64,000 nt of DNA, from positions 2,103,001-2,167,000 of the forward strand of contig NZ_JAFHKM010000002.1 of the NCBI RefSeq assembly GCF_016937515.1, in the 5' to 3' direction. Positions 1 through 10,354 of the stretch are shown here, one piece after another. The translations under genes and the position numbers were made by a program. Under the pieces are notes generated by a model. That model saw only the letters and a program-made list of their open reading frames with translations. It was not told the origin of the DNA and ran no database searches. Numbering within the stretch: position 1 is the first letter of the stretch; every line of letters begins with the position of its first letter. This stretch comes from Cohnella algarum (GTDB lineage Bacteria; Bacillota; Bacilli; Paenibacillales; Paenibacillaceae).

Positions 1-24
1 ACGCCTTGCCCGCGTCCCCGCCTG

Positions 25-822
25 CTAAACCGCCGACTCGCGGGCGGAAGGCTCGAGCGCGAGCGCTTCGAGCCGGGCGATTTGCTTCAGCAGCTTTTTG
101 AGCATGATGGACGCTTTCACTTGCACCGGCAGCGTCTCGGCGACGCGGATGTCGTAAGCGCCGTCGGCGATGGCCTGCTTCAAGTCCGCGACCGAACGGC
201 ACGGACGGCGAAGCTCGTTGTACACGCTGCCGTATTGCAGGCATTGGTGGGTGTCGCTTCCGGCGGTCACCGGCTTGCCGAGCTCGGCGGCGAAGCGTTC
301 CACGCGCCGGCGGTTCGTTTCGCTGCCGTACTCGTACATATCTTTGGCGTTCAGGTCGAAGGCGTCCAGCCGCCGAAGCTCGGACCGGTCCAAATGATGA
401 AGGGGGGTCGATTCCCGGAACGGGTGGGCGCCGATTTTCAGCAGCGGAACCTCCTCGGCCAGCGTCATCAGCTCCGCGAACGGGATGAAGGCGTCTTTTT
501 CCGTAAAAGGTTCGAGCCGGCGCCTGACGTCCAGAATGTGCTCCTTGCGGCCGATCAGCAAAATATGCCCGGTCTCCCGGACGTCCACTTCCATGCCGGG
601 GAAAATTTTGAGGCTGCCGGCTTCATAATGCTCTCCGTTGTAGGGAAACAGCCGGTCCAACTGGTCGTACACGTCGAAAAAATGCCGCGTATTGAAATGC
701 TCGGTCAAGGCCAGGGCATCGAGCCCGTTCGCCTTGGCTTCCCGAAGCATCTCGTCGTAATAAGCGGGCGAAAAGTCGCTCGCTTTGGACAGCTTGGCGT
801 GGGTGTGCAGGTCGATTCGCAT
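25..822 (-). CDS. PHP-domain phosphoesterase
   Basis: The 265-residue protein starts with the metal-binding motif MRIDLHTHAKLS and later shows TEHFN, GAHPFRE and GSDTH. These are the ordered His/Asp metal ligands of the PHP (polymerase and histidinol phosphatase) superfamily, so it is probably a cytosolic metal-dependent phosphoesterase. The start is backed by AAGGAG just upstream. It is the last gene of a minus-strand operon behind the T component, double ATPase and putative S component of an ECF transporter, so it may act on a phosphorylated form of the imported solute. That link is inference from position; the substrate is unknown. Confidence 0.85.
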   Translation of the reverse strand: MRIDLHTHAKLSKASDFSPAYYDEMLREAKANGLDALALTEHFNTRHFFDVYDQLDRLFPYNGEHYEAGSLKIFPGMEVDVRETGHILLIGRKEHILDVRRRLEPFTEKDAFIPFAELMTLAEEVPLLKIGAHPFRESTPLHHLDRSELRRLDAFDLNAKDMYEYGSETNRRRVERFAAELGKPVTAGSDTHQCLQYGSVYNELRRPCRSVADLKQAIADGAYDIRVAETLPVQVKASIMLKKLLKQIARLEALALEPSARESAV

Positions 823-866
823 GATGCAGCGCTCCTTCTTTTATATAGGGATATGGCTTTGCGGCT

Positions 867-1676
867 TCAGCCCAGCCAAAACAGGACGGCCACGTACGCC
901 GCCGATCCGGCCAAAAACAAAACGTCGCGCGTTCGGAATTTCAGGTGCGACAGCTTGAGCTTTTTGGCTGCCGGATTTTTCAGCCCGTAGGAAAACCCCC
1001 GCGTCTCCAGCGCTTCCACCGTCGTGCGGGAACGTTTGGCGGTCGCGAGCATTAACGGGTAAAACGAATAGACGAGCAGCCGCAAATAGTAGGCGCCGAG
1101 CCGCCAATAGAGCAAGCCGGGACGCTCCGGCGCTTTGCCGCGCAGCCGATAGGACAGCAGCACGTTGCGGAATTCCTGGAACAGCACCGGCAAAATGCGA
1201 TAGCCGTAGGACAGGCTGAAGGAAAACGCCGCCGGCATCCCGAGCGCCAGCAAGCCGTCGCTGATTTTCTCCGGATCCAGGCCGGAAAACACCGTGATGC
1301 TCGCCAGCGACACGATCGACAGCTTAAGCGTCAGCTTCAGCAGCGGCAAAGCCGAAGAAACATCCCCGCCAAAAAACAGCGACAGCACAAACAGCCACCC
1401 CACCTGCCCGATCAGCCCCAGGCACAGCACGACAATGATAAGAGGCGTCACCCGCGACAGCACGGTCGTGACGATCATGAACAGGCACATGCCGGCCAGC
1501 ACGACATAGCTTCCGACAAACCACGGGACGACGGCGAAAAAAAGATACCAGACGAGCAGCCCGCGCGGGTCGAGCCGCGAAAGCGAGGCATGCCCGGTGC
1601 CGTAGGCGGTGTTCATCAGTTCGAACTGAATCCGGTCGAGCGACAGCTTATGGAACCAGTTGCGGACGAGCTGCAT
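867..1676 (-). CDS. ECF transporter T component (EcfT/CbiQ-like permease)
   Basis: This 269-residue hydrophobic protein has several membrane segments (for example LLVWYLFFAVVPWFVGSYVV). It also carries cytoplasmic coupling-helix-like motifs (SYRLRGKAPERPG and TTVEALETRGF), which match the conserved Ala-Arg-Gly signatures by which EcfT proteins bind the ATPases. I chose the ATG at 1676 because AAAGGAGG (1686-1693) lies 9 bases before it; a start 24 bases upstream lacks this. The start overlaps the end of the ATPase gene, indicating translational coupling. It would join ATPases and substrate-binding S component in a membrane complex. Confidence 0.88.
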   Translation of the reverse strand: MQLVRNWFHKLSLDRIQFELMNTAYGTGHASLSRLDPRGLLVWYLFFAVVPWFVGSYVVLAGMCLFMIVTTVLSRVTPLIIVVLCLGLIGQVGWLFVLSLFFGGDVSSALPLLKLTLKLSIVSLASITVFSGLDPEKISDGLLALGMPAAFSFSLSYGYRILPVLFQEFRNVLLSYRLRGKAPERPGLLYWRLGAYYLRLLVYSFYPLMLATAKRSRTTVEALETRGFSYGLKNPAAKKLKLSHLKFRTRDVLFLAGSAAYVAVLFWLG

Positions 1677-3480
1677 GGGGTCGGTCCTCCTTTCGGGCAA
1701 TCAGGCGAAACAGGCGTTCGGCCAACTCCTCCGGGGAGGCGCATGGCGGCGAGAGCGCGAGTTCCGCCGACAGCTCCAGGCTTTGCGTCAGCGCGAGTCC
1801 GGCGCGGCGGATGAGATCGGGATCGGCGAAAATGTCGGCGGGCGTCCCGTCGGCCGCCACGGTTCCCTCGCTCATCACGATCGCTCTCGTCGCCCATCGG
1901 CTGACGAGCTGCATGTCGTGCGTGGCGATGATGACGGTGCGGACGTGATGCCGAAGCTCCTCCAGGGTGCCCAGCAGCTCCTCCCGAGTCGCCAAGTCGA
2001 GATTGGCCGTCGGTTCGTCCAGCAGCATGATTTCGGGCCGAATGGCGGCGCCGATCGCGAGCGTCACCCGCCGCTGCTGGCCGCCGCTGAGCAGCCGGGC
2101 GTCGCGATCCCGAAGCTCCTCGAGCCGGAAGCTGCGGAGCATTTGCTCTACCGTTGCCTCGGCGTCATCGCGACCGCGTTTTTGCAGACTGTAGGCGATT
2201 TCCTTCCGCACATGGTCGTCGATGAACATGTCGGACGGGTTTTGAAACACGAACGCCACATGCCCGGACAGCCGTTCGACGGATACGCTTCGCGTGTCGA
2301 GGCCGAGGACGGACACGGAGCCCGCGGACGGCCGGGAGATGCCGGCGATGAGCTTCAGCAGGGACGACTTGCCGGCCCCGTTGTTGCCGATCAGCGCGAT
2401 GCGCTCGCCTTCGCGAATGTCGAGCCGGATGCCGCGCAGGACGGGCCGTTCGTTTTTGCGCACGGTGCGGTAGGTTAAGCCGGCGTCGCGAAAGGCGATG
2501 ACGGTGCGGCCTTCCCGCGGAGCGCTCGGGCTGCCGTCGTCCGTCCGCACGATTGCATTGACGTTGTCGGACGGTCGATCGGTCGCGCCCGCGCTGCGAA
2601 GGAGGCCGGCGAAATACGGCACGGCCGCTTCGGTCGTGACCGGATAAGGCCGCGGGAGCGCCGGGAAAGCCGGCCGGTCGTCCTTGTCCGAAGCGGCTTG
2701 CAGCAGGGCATTCAGCTTGGCCGCGGCCTGGGTGGCCTCGGGCGGCTGAATGCCGAGCCGCTCCAGATCGCCGATCCGGTTGAGGGCTTCAAGCGTCGGC
2801 AGCTTCCACAGCACGCGGCCCTGCTCCATCAGGCAAACCTCGCCGCAGTAATCGGCGATAAATTCGGGATGATGCTCGATCGCGACGACCGTTTTTCCGT
2901 AATCCCGGTTCAGCTTCCGCAGCACTTCGTACACCTGGCGGGCGTGGCTCGGATCGAGCTGGGACACGGGTTCGTCTACGACAAGGACGTCCGGCGCAAG
3001 CGACAGCGCTCCGGCCAACGCGAGCAGATGCTTCTGCCCGCCGCTCAGCTCCCAAATGTAGCGGTGCCGAAATTCGCCGAGCCCGCACAAATCGAGCGCC
3101 CGGAGCGCGCGGTCCCGGTAATCGGGAAGCCCGTAGTTGAGCGGGGCGAAGCAGGCCTCGTCCAGGACGGTGGGGCGAACGAGCTGGTTTTCGAAGTCCT
3201 GGTAGACGTAGCCGACTTTGGCGGACAGCTCGGCAACGCTTTTCTCCTTGGACGAGAGTCCGCATACGTTGACTTCGCCGGCAAAATCTCCCGAATAGTA
3301 ATGGGGGATGAGGCCGTTGAACAGTTTGCAGAGCGTCGATTTGCCGCAGCCGTTGCCGCCGACGATCGCGAGGAAGCTGCCTTGCTCGACGGCAAGGGTC
3401 GCGTCGCTTAGCACCGGAACCTCGGAGCCGGGATACGTAAAGGTGACGCCGGAAATGTCGATGGCGAGAGGCTTAGGCAT
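1648..3480 (-). CDS. ECF transporter double ATPase (fused EcfA-type ABC protein)
   Basis: The 610-residue protein holds two complete ABC nucleotide-binding domains in one chain. The first has GGNGCGKST (Walker A), LSGGQKHLLALAG (signature) and VLVVDEPVSQLD (Walker B). The second has GNNGAGKSS, LSGGQQRRVTLAIG, IMLLDEPTANLD and the switch histidine in ATHD. It would power uptake with the T and S components encoded on either side. The start at 3480 (MPKPLAID) overlaps the end of the upstream membrane gene by 8 bases; a longer in-frame extension is arginine/serine-rich and looks non-coding. Many ECF systems use two separate ATPases, so the fusion is a variant arrangement. Confidence 0.9.
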   Translation of the reverse strand: MPKPLAIDISGVTFTYPGSEVPVLSDATLAVEQGSFLAIVGGNGCGKSTLCKLFNGLIPHYYSGDFAGEVNVCGLSSKEKSVAELSAKVGYVYQDFENQLVRPTVLDEACFAPLNYGLPDYRDRALRALDLCGLGEFRHRYIWELSGGQKHLLALAGALSLAPDVLVVDEPVSQLDPSHARQVYEVLRKLNRDYGKTVVAIEHHPEFIADYCGEVCLMEQGRVLWKLPTLEALNRIGDLERLGIQPPEATQAAAKLNALLQAASDKDDRPAFPALPRPYPVTTEAAVPYFAGLLRSAGATDRPSDNVNAIVRTDDGSPSAPREGRTVIAFRDAGLTYRTVRKNERPVLRGIRLDIREGERIALIGNNGAGKSSLLKLIAGISRPSAGSVSVLGLDTRSVSVERLSGHVAFVFQNPSDMFIDDHVRKEIAYSLQKRGRDDAEATVEQMLRSFRLEELRDRDARLLSGGQQRRVTLAIGAAIRPEIMLLDEPTANLDLATREELLGTLEELRHHVRTVIIATHDMQLVSRWATRAIVMSEGTVAADGTPADIFADPDLIRRAGLALTQSLELSAELALSPPCASPEELAERLFRLIARKEDRPHAARPQLVP

Positions 3481-4360
3481 ACGGCACGCCCTTCGGGTCT
3501 TTTGGGCCGTTGCGCGTTTTTTTCGCTCGCATGAGGAGGAGAACGGCGACGGCGACGACGGCGGCCGCGGCAATGCTCAGCCAGATGGCGCCGTTTCCGA
3601 GGCGGTCGGCAAAGCCGCTGTCCCATTCGCCGAAATTCCAATCCGTTTCGGACAACGCTTCCGCGCCGAACGCGATCAGAGCAAGCGCGATGCCGCCCGC
3701 GACCAGCTTGGGCGAAACGACGCCCGCTGCTTCGTAGCGGTCCGTCTTGGCGCGGGGCTTGATGCCGAGCAGCGGTTCGATTTTGCCGTACAGTCTCGGA
3801 ACGAGATACAGCGTCGGAAGCAGCGCGAACAGGATGCCGGAGAACAGCACGTCGTTCAGGAAGCCGACGCCTTCCGCCAGGACGACGCTTTCGGCGAGCC
3901 CAGGCACGGCTTCGAATTCTTCGACGCCGATCCACACTTTGCCGATGTCGACCAGGCTGCTGCACAGCTGGTGAATGACGACGCCGGTCATTGCGGCGAT
4001 GCCGACCTGCGCGCGGCTTTGCGGATCGCGGACGAGGCGGCCGGCGACGTACATGGCGAACGAGAAGGTCAGAAATTTCTCGAGCTCGCCGAGGCCGCCG
4101 AACTGTCCGAGCATCAATTCGCCGAAAATCACTTCGCCCAGCGCCGCGCCGACAGCCGCGTAGAAAGGATGAAACAGCATGCACAGCGTAAGCGGGATAA
4201 AGGCGAAATACTCGACGGACAGCTCGACGGGACCGAGCCGGAAGCTTGGGATGAGCTCGGTGAACATGTTGGACAAGCCGTACAGGGACATGGACAGGAC
4301 GAAAATCATCATTTTCTGCGAGGACGTGAGGGTGTACATGGTTTTGCCTTTGGCACTCAT
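3473..4360 (-). CDS. Putative ECF substrate-binding (S) component, multi-pass membrane protein
   Basis: This 295-residue protein has about six hydrophobic segments, beginning MMIFVLSMSLYGLSNMFTEL and including YFAFIPLTLCMLFHPFY with a Gly-rich AAVGAALGEVIFGE. The last ~30 residues are lysine-rich and cytoplasmic. It is the first gene of the operon, upstream of the ATPase and T genes, which is where an S component is expected. The length exceeds the ~180-220 residues usual for S components because of a second block of membrane segments. GGGAGG precedes the ATG. I cannot assign a substrate from sequence, and no riboswitch is visible upstream. Confidence 0.62.
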   Translation of the reverse strand: MSAKGKTMYTLTSSQKMMIFVLSMSLYGLSNMFTELIPSFRLGPVELSVEYFAFIPLTLCMLFHPFYAAVGAALGEVIFGELMLGQFGGLGELEKFLTFSFAMYVAGRLVRDPQSRAQVGIAAMTGVVIHQLCSSLVDIGKVWIGVEEFEAVPGLAESVVLAEGVGFLNDVLFSGILFALLPTLYLVPRLYGKIEPLLGIKPRAKTDRYEAAGVVSPKLVAGGIALALIAFGAEALSETDWNFGEWDSGFADRLGNGAIWLSIAAAAVVAVAVLLLMRAKKTRNGPKDPKGVPYA

Positions 4361-4438
4361 GGGGACCGCCTCCCGATCGGAATTTGTTTTTAGTGTAGAG
4401 ACGGAGTATTAAATGAAAAGAGGCAATGTGTTAACTGG

Positions 4439-4500
4439 CTGTAATATTTTTTACATGGTGATAACCGTGAAATATTTCTTACATAACAAACGTTTGCTAC
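4439..4500. promoter_or_regulatory. Shared control region between ECF operon and RpiR-type regulator
   Basis: The 178-bp divergent intergenic space contains two copies of a 14-bp direct repeat differing at one base: AATATTTTTTACAT (4443-4456) and AATATTTCTTACAT (4471-4484), spaced 28 bp. The second overlaps a perfect palindrome, GAAATATTTC (4469-4478). RpiR/MurR-family regulators commonly bind short A/T-rich palindromes, so this is the most likely operator for the adjacent regulator. The binding assignment is inference. Confidence 0.5.
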
Positions 4501-4538
4501 GATGAGTAAGGAATCGAGGGAGAGGGAGAATAGAACGA

Positions 4539-5393
4539 ATGCATCTAACGAAAAAGCAATGGTTTCCCGACAAAAACGGATTTTCGCCGGGTCAGCTCAA
4601 AATCGCCGATTTCATCGAGCGTCATCCCGACGAGGCGCTGTTCATGACCGAACAGGAAATCGCCGACCGGATCGGGACGAGCATCGCGACGGTGTCGAGG
4701 TTTTGGCGCGCCGCGGGCTACGAAAACGGGAAGGACTTCAAGCAGAAGCTTCGGTCCGCTTCCGATACGACGCCGGCGTTGAAGCTGGAGACGACCATTT
4801 CCAAACTGGACCCTTCCAGCTTGCCGATGAAAATGCTCGAACAATCGCTCGCGCACCTGCAGGAAACGGCGGAAAAAACGGACCCGGCCGAATTGAAGCG
4901 GGCCGCCTCGCTGATGGCAGGAGCGAGACGGATATACGTGCATGCCCCGGGACCGGCGATGGCATTGGGCGAATTGCTCCATTACCGGTTGTCGCGATTC
5001 GGCATGTCGGTGCGTTTAATGGCGCCGAGCGGCCACGAGCTGCTGGAATCGCTCGCGCACGTGCAGCGGGAAGACGTCGTCGTCATGTTCAACTTCGCGC
5101 GGCTGCTGCCCGAAACCGAGGTTCTTCAGGATTGCGTGCGCCGGATCGGCTGCTCGGCCGTCCTGATCACCGACCGGGAGGAGTTCCGGTACGGGGCGCA
5201 GGCGGATGCAGCCTTTTACGTGAGCCGGGGGGAGATGGGGGAATTCCACTCGATGGTGACGCCGCTGCTGCTGATCGAGCAGCTGATCCTGAGCATCGGA
5301 CTGTTGAACAAGGAGAGCGTGCTGTCCAAGCTGGAGTATCTGGGCGAGCTCCGGGCCCGGTACGCCGAGAAGCTTCCGCGCGGGAAGGCTTGA
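4539..5393 (+). CDS. RpiR/MurR-family transcriptional regulator (HTH + SIS domain)
   Basis: In this 284-residue protein, residues ~1-75 form an RpiR-type helix-turn-helix (MTEQEIADRIGTSIATVSRF). The C-terminal half is a SIS sugar-phosphate-binding domain (ARRIYVHAPGPAMALGELLHYRL, MFNFARLLPETEVLQ). Such proteins are cytosolic repressors or activators responding to phosphosugars. It is divergent from the ECF/PHP operon with a shared intergenic region, so it probably controls that operon. GGGAGAGGGAG precedes the ATG. Its presence suggests the transported solute is sugar-like or gives rise to a phosphosugar (inference). Confidence 0.9.
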   Translation: MHLTKKQWFPDKNGFSPGQLKIADFIERHPDEALFMTEQEIADRIGTSIATVSRFWRAAGYENGKDFKQKLRSASDTTPALKLETTISKLDPSSLPMKMLEQSLAHLQETAEKTDPAELKRAASLMAGARRIYVHAPGPAMALGELLHYRLSRFGMSVRLMAPSGHELLESLAHVQREDVVVMFNFARLLPETEVLQDCVRRIGCSAVLITDREEFRYGAQADAAFYVSRGEMGEFHSMVTPLLLIEQLILSIGLLNKESVLSKLEYLGELRARYAEKLPRGKA

Positions 5394-5817
5394 TTACGCC
5401 GGGCAAGCGGGATTACAAGCTTGGCGTGCAACACCCCGGTGTCCTTGATTTTGAGCCGCGGAGTTGATAAAATGAATGTCCGGTGTGAAATTTCGGCGAG
5501 GTCTCGCGGATTTTGGGCGTTTGCCTCGCGACGTCGGACACGATCGTTTTTTCCGGATTCGGGGCAGGCCGGCGCTTCCAAATGCGTTCGCGGCTGCCAA
5601 GGCAATGCGGACCAAGCTTGCCAGCAACCTCTGGCGGTTTTCGAACGCGAATCGTGTTATACTAAGAATGTGTTTGATCGACGATTTTATTCGCTTGCGC
5701 GTTGTGCCGCTTTTTGCCGGCACGGCGGATCGATCCGGTTCGTTCGGTTTCGGGAGCCGCGCAGCGAGTTCTACCAAGCCGATTGGCCGTCTGCGGACGC
5801 CGAGGGCGCTTTTATTT
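5394..5817. other. Intergenic region upstream of tmRNA
   Basis: I see no convincing gene in these 424 bases; the open frames lack ribosome binding sites and recognisable domains. A TATACT hexamer at 5659-5664 could be a -10 element, but it lies ~150 bases before the tmRNA 5' end and has no good -35 partner. No smpB gene is adjacent, unlike the rnr-smpB-ssrA order common in Bacillales. Confidence 0.4.
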
Positions 5818-6183
5818 GGGGGCGTTTTTGGATTCGACGGGGATAGATCGAGCATGGGTAGCGGGTAGTAGGGCTGCGTCTGCTTCACTAACGCGGAAGC
5901 CAATTAAACGGCAAAGCTAAACAACCTTCTCTGGCTCTGGCCGCCTAATAACGGTCACCAGGCTCTTGCCTTCCATCGCCCATGTGGCGGGTTGAGAGCT
6001 CAACTTTAGTGGGATACGCTGTCACATCTCCGCCTGGGGTGTGCTGAAGAAGACAATCAGGCTGACCCGAAGAGCAGCCGGTGACAGGGCGTCTCTAGGG
6101 TGACATCAAATCTGTCACTACACCCGTAGAAGCCTGTGTGGCGTTGTCTTCGGACAGGGGTTCGACTCCCCTCGCCTCCACCA
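5818..6183 (+). ncRNA. ssrA: tmRNA (transfer-messenger RNA)
   Basis: The 5' end GGGGGCG pairs with CGCCTCC (6173-6179) near the 3' end to form the tRNA-like acceptor stem, followed by A and an encoded CCA. The T-arm loop GGTTCGACTCCCC is present, and GGATTCGACGGGGAT near the 5' end is the usual tmRNA start block. The tag reading frame runs 5910-5948 and encodes GKAKQPSLALAA before tandem TAA TAA stops, with the canonical ALAA degradation signal. It rescues stalled ribosomes together with SmpB. Its last 19 bases are repeated three times downstream, marking it as an integration site. Confidence 0.96.
6165..6183 (+). repeat. Attachment-site core, copy 1 (inside ssrA 3' end)
   Basis: ACTCCCCTCGCCTCCACCA is the last 19 bases of tmRNA. 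Identical 19-mers occur at 42928-42946 and 43138-43156, and one with a single mismatch at 24951-24969. Direct repeats of an RNA-gene 3' end are the usual footprint of site-specific integration that restores the RNA gene. Confidence 0.8.
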
Positions 6184-6511
6184 AAACCATCAGAAAAGAC
6201 ACCGCGTTAGGTGTCTTTTCTGCGTTTTCGGTAATTGTGGTGGTTTAAAAAACTTGTGGTTATTGGGTTTTTGCCTTTTCTGACTCTGAATAAGAAATAT
6301 CTCTGATGGTGCACGGGGCGGTGCCACACTTTATACCAGTTTTAATGTCATCCAATAGACGGGCTCGCTCCTTCAACCGTTCCGTTAGAACGCGTCTTGG
6401 TCGAACTGGGTTTTCATTTTTAAAAGGTTCAGCATGAATGTTTAACGGTTGAAAATTGTTCGATTAGTTTACGTGATTTTGTAAAAATGGTTCCAAACAA
6501 TATTTATAATC
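6184..6511. other. Stretch with no intact gene; short minus-strand remnant
   Basis: Apart from the hairpin after tmRNA, the minus strand holds a stop-bounded frame (about 6260-6455) encoding a charged peptide with RRVLTERLKERARLLDDIK. It has no start codon with a ribosome binding site and I cannot name its family; it may be the tail of a lost gene. Nothing else is recognisable. Confidence 0.35.
6192..6225 (+). terminator. Terminator-like hairpin after ssrA
   Basis: AGAAAAGACACC (6192-6203) pairs with GGTGTCTTTTCT (6210-6221) around a short loop, 8 bases after the tmRNA CCA end. A short T-rich stretch follows. It lies inside the integrated DNA if the ssrA 3' end is the left attachment site. 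Confidence 0.7.
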
Positions 6512-6772
6512 TCACATCGTATTAGTATCTATCGAATTTAGTATAGTAGAGATCTCATCCAATTTATTACAAACATCACTAAGACTATCATATAGGCCAT
6601 TGCCTTTGATATCACTTGCTAATGATTCCAACTTATCGTATACATCTGATATCGAATTATAAAGACCTTGTCCCTTGAGTTCCTCAACAGATACTTTTAA
6701 GTCCTCAATGTTTGAATTGATTGAGTAAATTCCGTCCCTAATTTCTTGTAGAACTTCAATTAATTGCTCCAA
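6512..6772 (-). CDS. Small coiled-coil protein downstream of the DUF4011 helicase
   Basis: This ~87-residue acidic protein is nearly all helical. It contains an internal repeat: GQGLYNSISDVYDKLESLASD is echoed by GNGLYDSLSDVCNKLDEIST. I place the start at the TTG at 6772 because GGAGG (6780-6784) lies 7 bases upstream; a longer ATG start at 6793 uses codons inside the adjacent IS21 element. Removing IS21 puts this gene ~45 bases downstream of the DUF4011-type helicase gene on the same strand, so both were probably one operon and the small protein may be a partner of the helicase. The family is not recognised. Confidence 0.6.
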   Translation of the reverse strand: MEQLIEVLQEIRDGIYSINSNIEDLKVSVEELKGQGLYNSISDVYDKLESLASDIKGNGLYDSLSDVCNKLDEISTILNSIDTNTM

Positions 6773-6897
6773 AATAAATCCTCCTAGTGTCACCGCCGGG
6801 ATATAATTGACCCACCAGCGCCGGAATGAAAATGACCCACCCCTGTAGAATATATCTCCTCGAGAATATCGGCCAAGATATTTGGAGAGGAGGAAAT

Positions 6898-8921
<2,024 letters not shown>

Positions 8922-8966
8922 TTCCGGCGTTGACACCTAGTAATTGTGGTTAGAAAAAATTAACGA

Positions 8967-9388
8967 CTAAAGAACGATCTTTCCATTAAGATTTTTAACA
9001 ACCCCTGATTCAACGAGATAATCGCAAGCTTGTTGCATTGCATTGCTAATATTGCCGCCCGTTCTGCTGAATCCGAATACCCGAGCTGTAACTGAATAAA
9101 GGTCATTTGTAGTGATTCCAAAACTTTTACTAACTATTTGTAGCATTGCCTCAGCGATCTCTTCTTTGGAAATATGATTGATTGATCTTACTCCAACGTC
9201 ATTTGAAAGCGGAACCCTGGCTTTTATGTTTTCAGCTCCCTTAATCCAAAGGAAATCACCCTTTCTCATCAACTGATCGGTAAGGTATTTACTGATTACA
9301 TAGTTAACTGAATCTCTCACTTTTACTGTTACCTTTTGATTGCCAAACAGCCCGGCAACTCTTTTGCACAGCAATTCAAAATGGATTG
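8967..9388 (-). pseudogene. C-terminal DUF3320 part of the split DUF4011-type helicase
   Basis: The reading frame (VTVKVRDSVNYVISKYL ... SVTARVFGFSRTGGNIS) matches the DUF3320 domain that closes large DUF4011-helicase proteins. It has no start codon of its own with a ribosome binding site. It reads directly from GGATTG at 9383-9388, the duplicated target of the 3,519-bp transposon. The upstream piece of the gene ends at the other copy of that duplication (12908-12913) in the same frame (EYPI then HFELLCKR), so this is the displaced 3' end of one gene. Confidence 0.85.
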
Positions 9389-9467
9389 TGTTCGCCGCCT
9401 GACTTTATGGCGGGAAAAAGGCATGAATTCGCCATTCGGTGTGGCGGAGCCAAACCGAATAAACAGC

Positions 9468-9519
9468 CGACAATAGCCTAATCCCTTCTGTACAATGACG
9501 GTGGATTAGGCTATTGTCG
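9468..9519. repeat. 17-bp perfect inverted repeat in transposon left end
   Basis: CGACAATAGCCTAATCC (9468-9484) is the exact reverse complement of 9503-9519, with an 18-base loop. It lies between the left terminus and the first gene, and is conserved in copy 2 (34413-34464). It could be a transposase-binding site or an RNA hairpin limiting read-through transcription. Confidence 0.8.
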
Positions 9520-9531
9520 ATTAAAAAGGAA

Positions 9532-9570
9532 AATGCTCCCGAACCTTTGGCGAGGATCCCCGGGAGCATT
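9532..9570 (+). promoter_or_regulatory. Hairpin just before the DUF6431 gene
   Basis: AATGCTCCCG (9532-9541) pairs perfectly with CGGGAGCATT (9561-9570), ending 9 bases before the ATG. The GGGAG that would serve as ribosome binding site is inside the 3' arm, so the hairpin would hide it in long read-through transcripts. This is a known device in IS elements; its action here is inferred. Confidence 0.55.
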
Positions 9571-9579
9571 CACTTCATC

Positions 9580-10182
9580 ATGTCAAAAATACTTTATTTC
9601 GGCCTTTCTTGCAAGGCTTATTTACGCACATTCGGAAATCAATCTCCTGACGTCCAGCTCTGCTGTGAAAACTGCGGTCGGCTTCTCCATAAACACGGTC
9701 GTTATTGGCGAGGAATTGTGACGAAGCATGAGGTCATCCAGATCCCGATCTACCGTCGATATTGTCCTACCTGTAGAATAACAATCTCCCTCCTGCCGGA
9801 GTTCCTGATTCCATGGGCCCGGTATGCGACTTGGGTGCGAGAAGCGGCATTAAAGCGCAAGCACAAGGGATTCTCTTGGCGGCAGACGACAGAAAGCACA
9901 ACAACTCCTGCCGTGCGTTATAGCCGCCGTACGTTGAAACGCTGGTGGGCAAGACATCTGCGCCGCGCAGCGGATGCAGCACTATGGGTTGCTGGGAAAC
10001 TCGTAGCCCAGGGGGACGACACGGATATGCTCCACCTTTACCCCACCATGATGAACCCAACGCCAATGGATACATTGGATTGGCTGGACAAACTGTTACC
10101 CCGATTCATCCCCGCTGGCGCATCCAGACGGGGCTATTGGACGTTTCTAAATGCGAGGTTACCTGTAGCATCACGCTTATAA
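9580..10182 (+). CDS. Transposon-borne zinc-ribbon protein (DUF6431-like)
   Basis: This ~200-residue basic protein carries two CxxC pairs (CCENCGRLLHKHG and RRYCPTCRITISLLPEFLIP) forming a zinc ribbon, followed by an Arg/Lys-rich helical region. From memory this matches the DUF6431 family found with DDE/AAA transposons. Its position beside the transposase and ATPase suggests a DNA-binding accessory role, perhaps like TniQ in Tn5053 elements, but this is untested inference. I start it at the ATG at 9580; an upstream TTG at 9514 would put the hairpin inside the gene. Confidence 0.7.
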   Translation: MSKILYFGLSCKAYLRTFGNQSPDVQLCCENCGRLLHKHGRYWRGIVTKHEVIQIPIYRRYCPTCRITISLLPEFLIPWARYATWVREAALKRKHKGFSWRQTTESTTTPAVRYSRRTLKRWWARHLRRAADAALWVAGKLVAQGDDTDMLHLYPTMMNPTPMDTLDWLDKLLPRFIPAGASRRGYWTFLNARLPVASRL

Positions 10183-10354
10183 ATCCCTTCAGCATCCACC
10201 GCCAAGGAGCAAGGCAAACGAAAATCGCCTCCAAAATTGCTTTAAAAATCGCCTGGACGGCAAGTTGCCCTCCTGATCCCACAAAATATGCGCCCTCCCT
10301 GGCTTCTAGCGTCTATGCGATACTCTCATAGACCACAGGGAGAGGAGATTTAGC

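Noticed and set aside
82..4393. Long plus-strand open frames (for example 82-990 and 3308-4393) in the ECF region
   Set aside because: They are antisense shadows of GC-rich genes, with Arg/His/Gln-rich products, no domains and no ribosome binding sites.
5421..5868. Open frames between the RpiR gene and tmRNA
   Set aside because: No ribosome binding site, no family resemblance, and they run into the tmRNA 5' end.
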